Source of the DNA: Rhizoclosmatium globosum
Lineage: Eukaryota > Chytridiomycota > Chytridiomycetes > Chytridiales > Chytriomycetaceae
DNA length: 64,000 bases
Assembly: GCA_002104985.1 (NCBI GenBank)
Contig: MCGO01000178.1
Location: 1-64,000 of the forward strand
Direction: 5' to 3'
In this document: piece by piece, positions 11,901-24,739 of the stretch
Layout: each line of letters begins with the position of its first letter
How positions within the stretch are numbered: position 1 is the first letter of the stretch
Program-made: the position numbers and the translations under genes
Notes under the pieces: model-generated
Told to the model about the DNA's origin: nothing
What the model saw: only the letters and a program-made list of their open reading frames with translations
The model's database searches: none

Positions 11901-14900
11901 GATTCTGAAGGACAATGATGCAATGCTTCCCGTGCTCGATTTTATGGGGTGTTCGTCCACCGAAAATGTTATTAAGGACGTACTCTCGGGATTTTTTGCT
12001 GCTGCGAGACTAGCATGGGTTATTGTAAAGCTATGCAGTTTCAAACGATATCAACGAGACGATGTTTTGGTCAACTTTGCACTTCGAACTTGGAGCGTCA
12101 TGTATTACGTGTGTAAAACTCTAGAAACGAGGAAAGCGAAGCGTGTTGGTTTAGAATGGCTATTTTTGGCTCACTCTCAGTTGGGAGAAGTTAGTATCTG
12201 TGGAAGAGACGATGGTAATTTGAAAACCTGGTTTCCTTATTCATGACGATTAACGCATAGCGCAGCTTTCTTCCTGAATTTGGTGATTCGTATTTGTTTG
12301 GCAAAGAAAGGCGGCGAATCAATGAGTGAATTGTATCAAGGATTTTGTTGTCTTTATGGATTAACGAACACGGTTTGTGATTCACGGTCATCTTTTATTT
12401 GCTTCTGACATTTCTTGTCAGGTTGACCCTGATTCGCCTCTGCTTGAGCATAACAGCGACCTGCGTGATTTTGATGAAAAAGCGGCCGCGGCTGTATTCG
12501 CCCCCCTCTCCAAATTTGTGAAGGACAAACTTGCAACGCAGAACTATAAATCCATCACCTCAGATATCCGAGACAGTATCGATACGATTTCTGAAAAGTT
12601 TTCAGAACCGCCCTTTAAGAATTGTGAGTCGTTATTAATCTGACAAGGAGGAAACTTATTTTTATTGCTATGTAGATGAGGTTTCCCTCAATCGTTCCTT
12701 AATTGACAAGTTCTTGGTATCTGGTATTCACGGAAAGCAGACCCGGTCGATCGGAATTGTGGCAGTTATTCCGCATAAGGTTGAATACTATGGTACGTTT
12801 CAATCCTCACTTCTTTAAGAAAACCTAAATGAAAGGCGGTCACTAGATTTGTACAAAGATATCTTTTTTATTCGCGGAAAGCTGTCATGTATTCAAAGGC
12901 GTGCTGTCGTGGGTGTCAAGACAAAGAAGAGTTTTGAAAGCTTGGAAATTGCGTCTGAAGAATTCTTGGTTTGTTCTTTTTCCCTCAAAATTGGTGTTTT
13001 GTCCTAATACTCAAACAGCATAATTTGTACATGAATCCGTTCAGTGTGAATGCATGGCTCTTGTCTGCCGATGTTTACTGTTCTCTATCATACGAGTATT
13101 TATCATGGAATGCCAATGATATTATTGCTAACATTCAACTCATTCGAGAATACCAACTGGTTCGTTTATTCTGGAGTACTTGCTTCTTAATCACACATAT
13201 TAGAAATCATTCCACTGTTACGAGCAAGTACTGTGTCTTTTGAAAGACCGCCAATTCACAGTTTTCAATGACGGCCAAATCGAATCCAACTTGACTGTTG
13301 CAGAACACACTTTGTTTTCATGGGGAAACTTTGGATTCCTGTGTTATTCAATGATTGCATCGCCGATTAACTGTATCGCTGTCAAATCGTCTACGTTGAA
13401 AGGCCGTACTGTCTGGGCTTCACGATATGCAGAAATGAACTCCAACGCAGCTTTGGCGGCAGAAGGCGTTGATACAGTAGAAGCCGCTGAGGCACTTGGA
13501 AAATCAATCTTACTAAGTCGTGGAATCGAAGCTTTTCGGATGGCGCATAAAGCCGATTCTGCGGAATGGCGATATCCTTTCATGTTGGGGAAGATGAGCA
13601 TCATGTCTGACCAAGATGTTGAAGTGGTTGTTGACTATTTCGAAAAAGCTATTGAATTGCTTCCTGAAGATTCAGGGATGAAAGAGCAGGAAACCATTTT
13701 GGACGTTCATTATTGCTTGGTTTCGTTTTTGTGTAAGCGCTTGTATGCTGGTAAAGTGGAGGTGAGTCATTGTGCGAATGTCAAGAAAGGTGTATTTTAA
13801 AGGTGATCTCTTCAGCCGGATTATGTCATTGCTGTTTTGGAAAAGTCTACACTTAACAAGGATGGATCTATGACCCCAACGGAGACGGAAGCTCGCGAGG
13901 ATCGTACTATGGAAGCCTATGATAAGATACAACAAGAATTGACATATATGAAACGGATTGACAAGAAGAAGTGGCAACATCGTCCTTACTACAAGGTAAC
14001 ATAACATTTTTCTATTGACAGAGAATGCTGACCGTGTCATGAAAGTCTTATTGGCTGTACAAGAATATATATAATGACTTGGAGAAAGCGAAGGCGGAAC
14101 TTCTCAACATTTTCCAATTGAGATCTAATGCACGATCGTTCATCAACTTTTGGAAACCAGAGTTTGAAAGGTACGGAATTCAAATATGAGGTACAACCAC
14201 CAGTCAATCTCTCATTAACGAAATTCTTAGACCTGGTAGACACTACGTATACATCCACAAGTATACCATGGCCCTAATCTCCGTCCTCCGAGACTTAAAA
14301 GACTTGGAATCCCTTCGCCACCTCGTCCGCAAATCCCAAAAAGCGTACGACGTTCTGTTATACCCACAAGCCGTCTGGAAAGCCGGTTTCGACGCCATGA
14401 ACGAGCTCCTCCTTGAAAAAGTCAAGGAAGTCACTTGGACCCAATTTGTGAAGACAATTCCTCAGAAGGAGTTTTTGGCGCATGCTCCTGCACTTGAGAA
14501 GAAGTTTATGTGGAGTAATAACGAGGAGAGGACTGAGGATGCGAGTTTTTTGCATACGGCGTTTCATTTGAAGAAGTTGAATGAAGGGATGGAGGATGAG
14601 ACGTTGGTAATGTGTTATTCGTCATTCTTGTGTTAAATGTCTTCTAACGGGACTTTTTTAAGATTTCTCGAATTCTGGTCTTGTTGTACTGCAAGCTGTT
14701 TCTCGCTCATTTAGAAACGAATGCGTCGGTGGAGGAGAATGAAACCCTGACTGAGGATTCTTCTAGCTACTTTGCGTTAGTTCTTCGCCGTTGTCTGGTT
14801 GCTTGTAAGATTCCTTGGAACAAGAGGCCAACTGCGGAGCAGGATGCTGGAGAAGCTGAAGGTGATGCGAATGCCGCGACGAATGGGGCCGAAAGTTCTC

Positions 14901-15163
14901 AAGGGGTAGCAACTGAGAATGGTACAGCAAGGGTCGAGGGAAATGACGTGATGCAAGGAGTTGAGGCTCTTGAAACGTCTGTGGAGAATACTGGGACTCA
15001 TACATCACCTGAGAAAAATGGACTGAATGCAATTGATGCTCCTGTTCAAGGCGTGGAAGATGTGGAAGCTCTGGATCCGGCGCAGTTTGAAAACATCTTT
15101 AATATGAATCCTTTCGTTAAGGACAAGGAAGGTGATATTAGTGTTGTACATGAGGAGATATAA
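8939..15163 (+). CDS. HIR3: Histone transcription regulator HIR3/CABIN1 homologue
   Basis: This is the large TPR scaffold of the HIR/HIRA histone chaperone complex, which deposits H3-H4 independently of replication. Nineteen exons sum to an open frame of 1763 aa: 8939-9010, 9068-9190, 9235-9348, 9396-9557, 9612-10321, 10379-10961, 11012-11190, 11239-11367, 11424-12214, 12266-12372, 12422-12623, 12676-12792, 12847-12968, 13019-13159, 13204-13761, 13816-13995, 14046-14170, 14231-14606 and 14663-15163. TPR-like helices start at about residue 77 (HAWIQLGTVALTTNDSPLAC). An acidic D/E-rich tract sits at about residues 270-300 and a basic KRKKRFRDLESRASKRGRK stretch near 370-390. Shared landmarks with CABIN1 are DSAEWRYPFMLGKMS, SFINFWKPEFERPGRH and an FSVNAWLLSADVY block. 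Exon 1 is supported by the CABIN1-like N-terminal context (MFVCLNNA). Confidence 0.85.
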
Positions 15164-15280
15164 CAAGGAATAAATTGAGAACTTTTGTATTCATACGATT
15201 CGTGTGACTGTAGCTCAACTCGAAATATATCATGAGGCATTTATTACTTATATGAGAAAGCAATGAACTTTGACAGGTGA

Positions 15281-16037
15281 CTACTTCTTGGCGGCGGCAC
15301 CCTCCTTCTTGGAAGCACGGTACTTTGCAACCTCCTTTGTAACCTCAACATCCAATTCATTGGCAGTCTTCTTGAACAAACCAATATCAAACAAGCTGTG
15401 AGTCCAAACAAAGAGTGGAGCCAAGACCAAAGGCTGGAACGCATTGTCAAGGAAAGCAGGAGCGCGTCCTTCATAGATTCTGTGACCGAGAATCTGAGCA
15501 ATCCATGAAGTAACCCAAATACCAGCAGCAGCAACGAATGGGTCAACGCCGGTCCACTCAAGACCGTGTTTCACAAACTCTTGGGCACCGTAAGCAAAAC
15601 CGAGAACAACAACTCCAGCAGAACCACCAATAAGAGGATGCAAGATTGTGTAGTATCCTGTTTTTCAGGTTATTCATGTGTCAATATTTGTCATATTTAT
15701 CCCACACATCAACGCCACCCAAATAGGGTGATGTATGCAGTAGTCTCTTTGTTTCATATCACTTTTCTGAACGGAACATACCAGCATATCCAATAGCACC
15801 CGCCCACATGATCTTTGGTTCATAGTATGCAGCCATAGCGAAGGAGGACCACAAAATCTAGTTAGGGGGAAATAATCAGTTCTCGGCGCTTTTAACTCTT
15901 GATTGAGTGGAGTGGGCTGGTTGAGTTACCGATGGAACAAAGACAGTGTGAATCGCCTTGTTCTTTTCGTCAACGTGGTAGGCGGCGTACGAGACGTACT
16001 GGCGACGGAAGTCAAAGAGGCCAACACCAACTCCCAT
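15281..16037 (-). CDS. MPO1: Mpo1-like (DUF962) 2-hydroxy fatty acid dioxygenase
   Basis: Three exons (15930-16037, 15782-15857, 15281-15657) give 186 aa. Mpo1-family enzymes are iron(II)-dependent dioxygenases of the ER membrane that carry out alpha-oxidation of 2-hydroxy fatty acids from phytosphingosine breakdown. Family marks are the N-terminal YVSYAAYHVDEKNKAIHTVF (two His), ILGHRIYEGRAPAFLDN with the conserved GH..EGR.PA..DN core, and several hydrophobic segments that would span the membrane. The C-terminus ends in a Lys/Ala-rich tail. Length fits the family. The gene is divergent from the bestrophin-like gene, with 299 bp between starts. Confidence 0.85.
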
Positions 16038-16336
16038 TATGCTTGAATTTTTTTGAATGGTTTTCTCATGGGGCATTCCGACACTTGTCTCTGACAAATA
16101 CGCGGAAAAATAACTGGAAAAAATAAAGTTACTGATTAGGTTTTGGTGGCTGATAGATTGAATGAAAGGAAGGATGTTGGGGATAGAAGCTATTTTTGTT
16201 CGCATCGATTCAAATGATATTGAGGTATTCTATCTTTGAATATGTTTTATTAAAAAATAACTTCTTTTCCCTGTCAATATAAGGGTTTTGGCGAGAAAGG
16301 TTCATCAAACGAAAAAAGCAAGGAGTTGAACAGCAC

Positions 16337-17589
16337 ATGCCCTCAACACCAAGACCAGCAACGTCAACGTCCACACTCGGAACACTGTTTCTGGCAGCCA
16401 CATCAAGTGGATCAAGTGAGGCATCTGAGGCGGCTGGTGTTCCGCTTCAGCAATTGGCGTTGAGAACCAAGGCCTCGGACGCGACGCTTTCACCTTCGAC
16501 GGTTGATTCGCGCACCGAAACAGTTCCGAGTCTTCCGACGTTGACGCGATGGCAGCATTCGCACGTGTTTGATCGCGTGCCAAACCCGAACTTTGACCTG
16601 GTCGCAGTCCCGCACAAACCGAAACAACCAAAACCACATCTCGAGTCGCATCCACCCGCATTCATCCGCCGCGTTGCCCTTGAACTACTCACTGCCTCGA
16701 TTGTGCCTGTGGTCCTGACTGCGCTTTGGTCGGCGGTTGTGTGTGCAGTGGGCGCATCCATCAAGGACCCTTTCCCGAATTCACAGTCAGTCACCATCGT
16801 CCTCGGTATCTCGCTGTCGCTTCTGCTTGCGTTCAGACTGAATACTGCAAACGATCGCTTCTGGGAAGGCTGTAAAGTCTGGTACGCTGTCAAATTCCAC
16901 TGCTTGAACCTGTCGCGCATGGTTTCTGTTATGGTGACTCCTGCAACGCAAGAAGGACTCATGAGTAAAAGATGCGCAATTGATTTGTTGCCTGCGTTCG
17001 CGTTTGCTGTGCGTCATGAGTTAAGAGGAGAGTTGGGTGATCCAAACACGTTTGGGGATGTGGCGGAGTCCTTGGACACTTTCCACACCTTGCTCTTAAC
17101 CCAACTCCAATGAATGTACTGCTTGAGTTGCAGCGATATCTCTCAGACTGTGATCAATCTGTTCTGGCGATGCATAATACTATTGTGTCACTCTCAGACC
17201 AATGTGCTATTCTTGAAAGAATCAGGCATACTCCGATCCCCGCAGCTTACAGCCTGCATCTGTCCAATATTCTCTTTTTTTACTTGGCGGCTCTTCCGTT
17301 CCAATTATACCCACAAATGGGCTGGTTTGCTGTTCCTGCCTCTGCTATTGTTTCGTTTGTTATGCTTGGAATCACGGCTATCTCAGTCGCGATTGAAGAC
17401 CCGTTTGGGGATGATTTACATGATTTACCAACCGATGTTTATTGTCAAGATATTGCTGCTGCCATCAATGAGGCTGTTGATTTGCGTGTACCTAGTCATC
17501 CAAAAGGATCTTCCATGGGTTGGATTTGCCCAAAGATATTTGATACCCCCCTTGCATTTTTATATAAAATAACTTATCAGATTTATTAA
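16337..17589 (+). CDS. Bestrophin-like (UPF0187) anion channel with one frameshift
   Basis: This is a fungal bestrophin/RFP-TM family membrane protein, expected to form an anion channel. Family marks are RVALELLTASIVPVVLTAL, SLLLAFRLNTANDRFWEGCK (the conserved 'FR.N...R.WE' motif), a FAVRHELRGELGD segment and the C-terminal AIEDPFGDDLHDLP acidic motif of bestrophins. The N-terminal 100 residues are Ser/Thr-rich and not conserved. The frame ends at 17113, but the +2 frame continues the family (LALNPTPMNVLLELQRYL) from about 17085. One missing base near 17070-17095 therefore joins the parts into about 417 aa. A genuine truncated gene cannot be excluded. Confidence 0.8.
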
Positions 17590-17628
17590 TTTGTTTTTAT
17601 ATTTTGGAGAAAGTAGTTTATTCAATCA

Positions 17629-19423
17629 ATGACGTCGCTGCCCTCGTCGCGAGCGCCGCCACTTTCCGCGCTCTTTGCCAAACTCAAAGTATCTGAAGAC
17701 GAAAACAAGGCGCCGGTGTCCTTGTCGGCTTCAACGGCTTCAACGGCTTCAAAGACAGTGTCCGAGAACAAGTCCGAGAACAAGTCCGAGACCAACTTAA
17801 ACAAGTTGAAACCAGCGCCAACCAAGGCAAATGCATCCATCTCACTCTCACACTCACTCGCAAAGCCATTCAAACCACCCACACTCGCGCCAACTGGTCT
17901 GCCGCTCAAGCCAACGCGCATGCCTGGTTTACTGCCAAAACCTCAAGTTGGACAAGCAAGAGTCCGAACAGACAACACCAACCCACCACAGCCACAGCCA
18001 CCTCCATCCACCTCACTCCAACCACACCCCCAACTAACTCTCACAAAAACCCAATCTAAAGTCCTCCGCCTCATCGTCACCGACCGCCAAAACGTCTTTT
18101 ACAGCGGCGGCGCAGGAACCGGAAAAAGCATGCTCCTCCGCCAAATCATCCTCGCCCTCAGGAAAACATTCCCGCAACCAGGCCAAGTCGCCGTCACAGC
18201 CCCCACGGGAATCGCAGCCGTGAACATCAACGGCTGCACAATCCACAGCTTCGCTGGCGTCGGCCTCTTGACTGGATCCGTGAATGAAATCGTTGCCGTA
18301 ATTCAGAAGAGTAATCGGACGTTGGCGAGGTGGCGTAATACAAAGGTGCTTGTGATTGATGAAGTGTCGATGGTGGATGGTGAGATGTTTGATAAGTTGG
18401 AGCAAGTCGCGAGGCACGTGCGAGGGAATACGGCGCCGTTTGGTGGAATACAGGTAATATGTGTGTCTTAATAACACCCCCTCCCTTGTAAAGAACAATA
18501 GCGCTCATTCCTTTCTGGCACAGCTTGTTGTCACTGGCGACTTTTTCCAACTCCCACCGGTCTCCCGTACCACCACCACGTGCAAATTCGCTTTCGAAGC
18601 ATCAAGCTGGTCCCGCTGTTTCCCAAGCCACGACCACATGATCCAACTAAAAGAAATATTCCGGCAGAAGGATCCCACGCTCGTGGATCTATTGAACCAG
18701 CTCCGAATCGGGACGTGTCTGCCTGACGCGGCAGACCTTTTGAAGTCTCTTGCGCGGCCGATTCGGAATGAGGATGGGCTTTGGCCGACGGAGCTGTTTG
18801 CTACAAGGGATCAAGTTGCGGCGGCGAATCGGGCGAGGGTGCAGCTGATTCCCGGGGAGTTGGTGAGGTATAAGGCGAGGGATGTGGGGGTTACTGTGGA
18901 TCAAGTACGGAAACTGTCGGATGTGTGTTTGGCGCCGGAAATTTTGGAGGTGAAGGTTGGGGTTCAAGTGATGCTGCTCAAAAATATCAAGGAGGAAACT
19001 GAGGCTGGTGGTAGTGGCGGCGGCGGGGATGTTGTGGTGGAACTTGTGAATGGAACGCTTGGAATTGTGGTTGAATGTGAGATGGACTCTGTTGTGGTTG
19101 ACTTTGTTGTTGGTGGGGTTGTGAAACGGAGGTGTGTGGGTCGAGAAGAGTGGAGCATCAAGGACGCGTTTCAAAACGTGTTGGCTATGCGGAAGCAGAT
19201 TCCGTTGATGCTTTCGTATGCCATGAGTATTCACAAGTCGCAAGGGCAGACGCTGGAGAGGTTGAGAGTGGATTTGGGAAGGGTTTTTGAGAGTGGACAG
19301 AGTTATGTTGCACTTTCGAGGGCGACTAGTTTGGATGGGATGCAGGTGCTCAATTTTGATGCGAGTAAGGTGAAGGCGGATGCAAGAGTTATTCAGTTTT
19401 ACAAGATGTTGGATACAATTTGA
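17629..19423 (+). CDS. PIF1: PIF1-family ATP-dependent DNA helicase
   Basis: This is a 5'-3' SF1B helicase that acts on G-quadruplexes, replication forks, telomeres and mitochondrial DNA. Two exons (17629-18453, 18524-19423) give 574 aa. An N-terminal 145-residue low-complexity region carries short tandem repeats (STASTASKT, SENKSENKSE). Walker A is YSGGAGTGKS at about residue 160, Walker B VLVIDEVSMVD, then the QLVVTGDFFQLPPV motif. C-terminal motifs are LLKNI..LVNGTLGIV and SYAMSIHKSQGQTLERLRVD, closing with QSYVALSRATSLDGM. All helicase motifs are intact. Targeting is not determined: no clear mitochondrial presequence, although the N-terminus is Ser/Pro/Ala-rich. Confidence 0.95.
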
Positions 19424-20180
19424 GACATCTATCCAAAAAGTCACTTGAATCTGAGAATAGCTGTATCTATAGTTTCCATTCCACAAATCAACATATTTTC
19501 TGATGCTTTTTTTCGAATTCAACACAATCTTTTCATTGGAAAGGGGAGAAGGCAAAATCAAGAACAAACCACACCCAGGATGTTTATTGAAACCAGGACT
19601 AAGCCGTTGGGAAAATCCGAAATCCAATACGTACTAATACGTACTCAATTCATTGTTTGGCTGCTGCTGAAATATTGATGGGAATGTATGACTGTGGTGC
19701 TGCCCTATTGTCATCTACATTTTTAGCATCCAGGATTCCGATCATCCCAAAATTAATATCAAAGAATTATTTGTGTGGAATAATCAAAAGAAATCTGAGA
19801 CCAACAGCTTATTAATATCACGATTGGTGATTTAACGGTGGCAGAGGCATGAACAATCAGATGAACAGTCCGCTTTCAACACAGTAATTCTATTGGAAGC
19901 GAAGATGGCTTTAGTAAGTATGGAGAGCTATAAGATGCATTATAAGCGCAGCTTCAACGAAAACAAAGTTTGTAACTTTTGGTTGTGTTGCCCGTGCGAA
20001 TTGCGAACCAAGCCGCAAACAACCACCACATTTCAAATGCCTTGCGACAAACAATCAAAACAAACAGACACCCGTGCAGATTTCGCCATGCCGAATCACA
20101 ATGTTGCGTCACCTGTCTGAGACTGATATAAAAGGCAGAGGGACCTCCCTCTCTCAGCACACATCGAAAACGAGACTCCA
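19424..20180. other. Intergenic region before the TauD-type gene
   Basis: This is 757 bp of AT-rich sequence with no gene I can support. It has a direct repeat of AATACGTACT at about 19625-19645 and a TATA element at 20127. A short frame at 19893-20120 shows no similarity that I recognise. Confidence 0.5.
20127..20134 (+). promoter_or_regulatory. TATA box of the TauD-type dioxygenase gene
   Basis: TATAAAAG lies 47 bp before the ATG at 20181. The close, near-consensus TATA suggests a regulated gene, in keeping with sulphur-starvation control known for yeast JLP1; that link is inference. Confidence 0.5.
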
Positions 20181-21356
20181 ATGACATACGAACAAGTGAC
20201 CGAAGCGACTGCCGCGCTCTCTCTCAAGCCACAGGCACTGAAACGACAGCCTCTGAAGAGAAACTTTAGCCTTGACAAGTTGTACCCAAGCTTCAAGGTT
20301 CAGCCCCACATTGGAACCGAATTCGCGAAAGAGTACGGCATCGCTCCATCACAACAACGCTTTCTCTAACAACACTCTCTCACCACAAAAAACAGAGTCA
20401 AAATCCGCGATCTCCTCAACGCGCCAAACACCGACGAACTCTTCCTCGACCTCGCCGTCCTCATCGCCGAACGAAACGTTGCCTTCTTCCGCGACCAAGA
20501 CCTCACCTGGGACGAACAAAAAGAATTCGCAGACCGACTCGGGCGCGCCTCAGGAAAACCACCCACCTCCGGCCTCCACTCGCACCCAATCAGCGAATCA
20601 AGCGACGAATTCGGAGACAAGAACTACGCAATCAACTCGGAACTCGGAAAGAAATTCGCAAGGCTGCGCGACGAGGTCCGCACGGAACTGCATTCCTCCG
20701 CGTGGCATTCGGACGTGACGTTTGAGGTTGTCACGCCGGATTATACGGTGCTTCGGTTGCGTGAGCTTCCTCCTGAAGGCGGGGACACGTTGTGGGCTAG
20801 TGCCTTTGAGCTGTATGAGAGGCTTTCTCCTGCCTTTGCTGCGTTCCTTGAAGGGCTTACTGCGACACACACGGGTGATGGGTTCATTGCTTTGAACAAG
20901 GCTGGGTTGGTTAGCATTAACCCAGGTCCACGTGGTGCGCCAGAGGACGTTGGTACTCACTTGTCCACTTCTCATCCAGTTATCCGAACAAACCCAATCA
21001 CTGGATGGAAGGGCGTGTTTGTGAACCATGGGTTTACGAGACGTATTAATGAGCTCAGCAAGGATGAATCTGATGCAGTGTTGAAGCACTTGTTCAACTT
21101 GTACACGCAGAACCATGACTTGCAAGTTCGTTTCAAGTGGAATAAGCATGATGTTGCTGTGTGGGACAACAGAAGCTCTGTGCACGCTGCTACTCGTGAT
21201 TTTGATGCAGAGACCTGGAATAGAGTTGGAGAGCGCAGTGCTAGTTTGGGTGAAGCTCCATACTTTGACCCTGCTTCCACTTCCAGAAGACAGGCTCTTG
21301 GTATCCCTCCTCCTCCAGCGCGTCGTGCTCACTTGGCTTCTTTGGCCGACAAGTAG
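20181..21356 (+). CDS. TauD/TfdA-family Fe(II)/2-oxoglutarate dioxygenase (JLP1-like)
   Basis: This is a nonheme iron, 2-oxoglutarate-dependent dioxygenase. Fungal members such as JLP1 cleave sulphonates or taurine to sulphite, giving sulphur for growth. Two exons (20181-20332, 20396-21356) give 370 aa. Iron ligands are visible as the HxD in SAWHSDVTFE and the distal His of RSSVHAATRDFD, where the downstream Arg binds 2-oxoglutarate. Other family marks are VAFFRDQDLTWDEQKEFADR, GGDTLWAS and NPITGWKGVFVN. Length is typical. The intron is confirmed by phase: codon GA|A restores the frame. The exact substrate (taurine, alkylsulphonate or another acid) is not decided by the sequence. Confidence 0.93.
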
Positions 21357-21597
21357 ATTCTCTAGTAGTTGGATTATCACTTCAGTACATAGGAAATAAA
21401 ACGATTACACTTTTAACTCGGCACTTTAAAACTGATTAAATGTTCCTAGTTTTGGGAAGGACTTTGTTATTCCCCGCCACAATGGCTCACTCATCCATAG
21501 TACAAGAGCCTTGACCAACGTTTGTCATTTTTAGATAGTAAAAGAACTTTATTTGCGATACAGTGATACACATTATGTACAATGCATCATCCTAAAC

Positions 21598-23056
21598 TTA
21601 TTTCTCCTCCCTATCCGCAGGACTATAGGTCGGAATAGTATTGGCAGGTGCATCTGGTAAACCGTACAAGTGCGTAGCTAAAACACAATGAATTAAATAC
21701 CTTGCATTTAAACAACAGAAACTACAACACTCACCATACAGAACCACAGCAGCTCCAATAACAAACGGCAGTGAAATATAAAAGTCAAAGAGGAATACGG
21801 ATGCAATGGCAGAAAGGATAATTGAAATTGATGTCGCGAATCCCTTCAAAATATTATCGGCGTACTTCATGGTGCCAAGGTGCCAAGAAATTCAATAATG
21901 AGTAATGACAACAATCAAACCCAATACCTTCACAACCAACGCCACAATGAGGCCTCCAAACGCCTGGTTCGCAATAGCCATCCAAGCCCAGAAAGTGTAT
22001 CCATGAAAGAATCCCTTCTCAGAAATTGTATTCCCATCAATGAGGAATGCTGTTTGCAACACAAAAAGTTTGTAAACGCGTTGTTCGACACAATACTAAA
22101 ATGAACTAACCTCCAATAAGTCCTGGAATAATGCTAAAGGTACTCAATTGGATGTTTCGATGCCACACTGACGCCTGAGTCCCCTTCAACACTTTCTCAA
22201 ACCAAACTCCAGCCAGTCCTGAAAGCACACACGCAATAAAGACGGCAACGAGTCCAACAAAGCTGTTTGCGCCGCTCTTGGCAGAGACAGGGGTGCTGCT
22301 GCTGGTTGGCATTTGGACAAGTGCGATTCCGATTGTTAATAAAACAAGGGCAGCCCACTTTGTGAGGGAGAGTGATTTTTTGAGCATCATGACGGAAAAT
22401 ACAGCTGTTGTGAGAATCTTCATTTGATATGTGACCTAGTAGACGGTTGGTGTCAGGGGCTGGTGTTGAAAACACTCAAAGTTGGGGTGTGAGTCCACCC
22501 TTGCATTACCTGGAAGGTGGCCGGATCCAAGTTCGAGACAGCCAGGTACTGCAAGTTATTCTGGATGACATCTAATTGAAGCAGTTAGGTCGAGTCGGTT
22601 GAATGAACCGCCACTCACAAAGCGCGGCTGGAACCATCATTTTCCAGCTTTCCGCCTCGGGCCCAAACAGCGCGGCAAAGATCTGGCTCAGATTCGCATT
22701 CTTGTTCTGAGGTTCGCGGACAAAGAGGCCGAAGCAGACGCAGAGTTTGGTCACTTCGGAGACGAGAACGGCGGTCGATGCGAGGTAAAGATCCGCTTTC
22801 TTGACGCCGTCGCGCGAGTACTTCATTATTAAAACTGGTTGAAGTGGGTGAAGTGGTGCGTTTGAGTCGTTGGACTGGTGAGTGTGAGTGTGGGATGGGG
22901 GCAATCAACTGTACCGAGCATCGAGTTCTGTACAGGATGTGCATTAGATTGACAATGTTGGAGTGACAAAGTAGGCTGGGTTACCTGTACTACTAGTGTG
23001 AGAAGCGCCACGTACTTGAGGGGCATCCCAAACATGGTCGCATTTGATGAGGACAT
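21598..23056 (-). CDS. Nucleotide-sugar transporter, SLC35A type, copy 1
   Basis: This is a Golgi UDP-sugar (UDP-Gal/UDP-GlcNAc-type) transporter of the NST/CMP-sialate family with about ten TM helices. Eight exons, all in phase, give 339 aa: 22985-23056, 22915-22927, 22619-22834, 22510-22571, 22111-22435, 21928-22049, 21735-21864 and 21598-21677. Signatures are [59 protein letters not shown] and GLAGVWFEKVLKGTQASVW, and the final [20 protein letters not shown]. Exon 2 is only 13 nt. The acceptor of exon 7 is AAG rather than CAG. It is closest to copy 3 at 35.5 kb, and tandem with copy 2. Confidence 0.93.
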
Positions 23057-23131
23057 AGGGACAGTTTGTGCGCACTTTTCAAACAAAATCCAAATGAACC
23101 CGCCGACACAAATGAACGTTTATTCTAATAT

Positions 23132-24605
23132 TCAGTTCTTGGATTCTTGTACCTTCACATACTGTGTAGGAGAGTCCGGTAGCCCGTATAAATGTGTCGC
23201 AAACAACACAAACCCACACCCCACAATAAACACGAGCGATATCTCAAAATTGAAGAGAAAGATGGATAGAATCGCTGATAAGATGATTGAAAGCGATGTG
23301 GCGAATCCTTTAAGGATGTTATCCGCGTACTATAGAAAACCGGTTATAAGATATGATTTTGTAATCAACCATTTACCTTTACAACAAGAGAAACGAGTAA
23401 CCCTCCTAACGCTTGACAAGCAATTGCGCCATATGTCCAACCATTGTAACCATGGAAGAATCCATCCTCAAATACTTTGGCACCATCCATCGCCAACACT
23501 ACATTTTTTGTGTCAGCAATGAAGAACCACGTATGCGATTAATTAAATAATTTACCAGTAAATAACGCAGGAAATAAGCTGTAAAAGCTGCAAACCGCAA
23601 AGGAAAGTAAGTGATTTGTTGAAACGTTGAAAACTGAAAGCTCACCTGAGCTGAATATTCTTTTGCCAAAGTGACGTCTTTGATCCTTTCAGAACTTTCT
23701 CAAACCTGCATCCCCCAAAGTCAGTTCAATATGCCGTCATCTCGCCCAAATCATCCCTCATTCTACTCACCAAACACCAGCGATCCCTGAAAGCACACAC
23801 GCAATCGCAACAGCAGTCAATCCAACAACATTCTGTGCAGCCGTCTTCTCTGCATTCGCACTCCCCGAAGAATCCGTCTGCAACTGCACAAGTGCAACAC
23901 CCAACGTCAAAATCACAAGTGAAATCCATTTCAACTTTGACAAGGACTTTTTCAGCATCAACACTGAGAATATTGCTGTCGTTAGGATTTTGAGTTGGTA
24001 TGAAACCTGTTGTGTGTGTTTTTTCCGTCAGTTTTTGCTTATGGAGGGAGGTTATAGAGAGTATGGTTGAGACCTGAAACGTTGCTGGATCCAAATTCTC
24101 TACAGCTAGGTATTGCAGATTGTTTTGAATGACATCTACATGATTATGATCGATTTAGGTCCCAAGGGTCCTCTAAAGAAAGTCAAACACTGCTCTTACA
24201 AACAACAGCTGGAACCAACATCTTCCAACTCTCCGACTCCCGCCCAAACAGATCCACAAACATATGCATGAAGCTTAAATTGCTTTGCTGCTCCTTGATG
24301 TACATGGCGATGCAGATGCAGAGCTTAACAAATTCAGAGGCGAGGACGGCGGTTGATTTGAAGTACATGGGCTCGCCGGGTAGTCTGTTTCGAGAGTATT
24401 TCATGATGATGACTGAATGTCAGGGATGGGCAGTTAGTGAGGGTTGGCGCAGTGGGGAACTGGAGGCGTACCCAACATTGAGTTCTGTATTATTGATTGT
24501 TAGCGGCATCCGATATGAGTGTGTCCAACGCACCTGTACTACTAGAGTCACTAAACTCAAATATTTGAGTGGTATGCCAAAGAGCTGACTCGTGTTATCG
24601 CCCAT
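23132..24605 (-). CDS. Nucleotide-sugar transporter, SLC35A type, copy 2 (divergent)
   Basis: This is the same family as its tandem neighbour but more divergent. Nine exons give 335 aa in one frame: 24534-24605, 24472-24484, 24200-24412, 24074-24135, 23771-24006, 23646-23705, 23556-23587, 23377-23498 and 23132-23329. Conserved parts include [40 protein letters not shown] and [20 protein letters not shown]. Two introns (23706-23770 and 23588-23645) interrupt what is a single exon in copies 1 and 3, while the last intron of those copies is missing here. The 13-nt exon is kept. Changes in the substrate-side loops hint at a different sugar, but this is inference. Confidence 0.9.
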
Positions 24606-24739
24606 TTTGGAACAAATAAATTGACAATAATAATCATCAACCGGTAGCATATATATAACGAAAAAAAGCTTCGACAAAGAAATGTCTTTACTCATAACAT
24701 CTACAAAAAATCTACAAAACCCATAAAGAAGGAGAAGGG

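Noticed and set aside
18689..19627. A 312-codon open frame on the minus strand across the PIF1 gene
   Set aside because: It is antisense to a clear helicase exon, has His/Pro/Arg/Asn-rich composition typical of a shadow frame, and resembles no protein.
21598..24605. Tandem transporters as part of a glycan-biosynthesis gene cluster
   Set aside because: No glycosyltransferase, epimerase or regulator lies nearby; neighbours are an aminopeptidase and a dioxygenase. Simple tandem duplication explains the pair.
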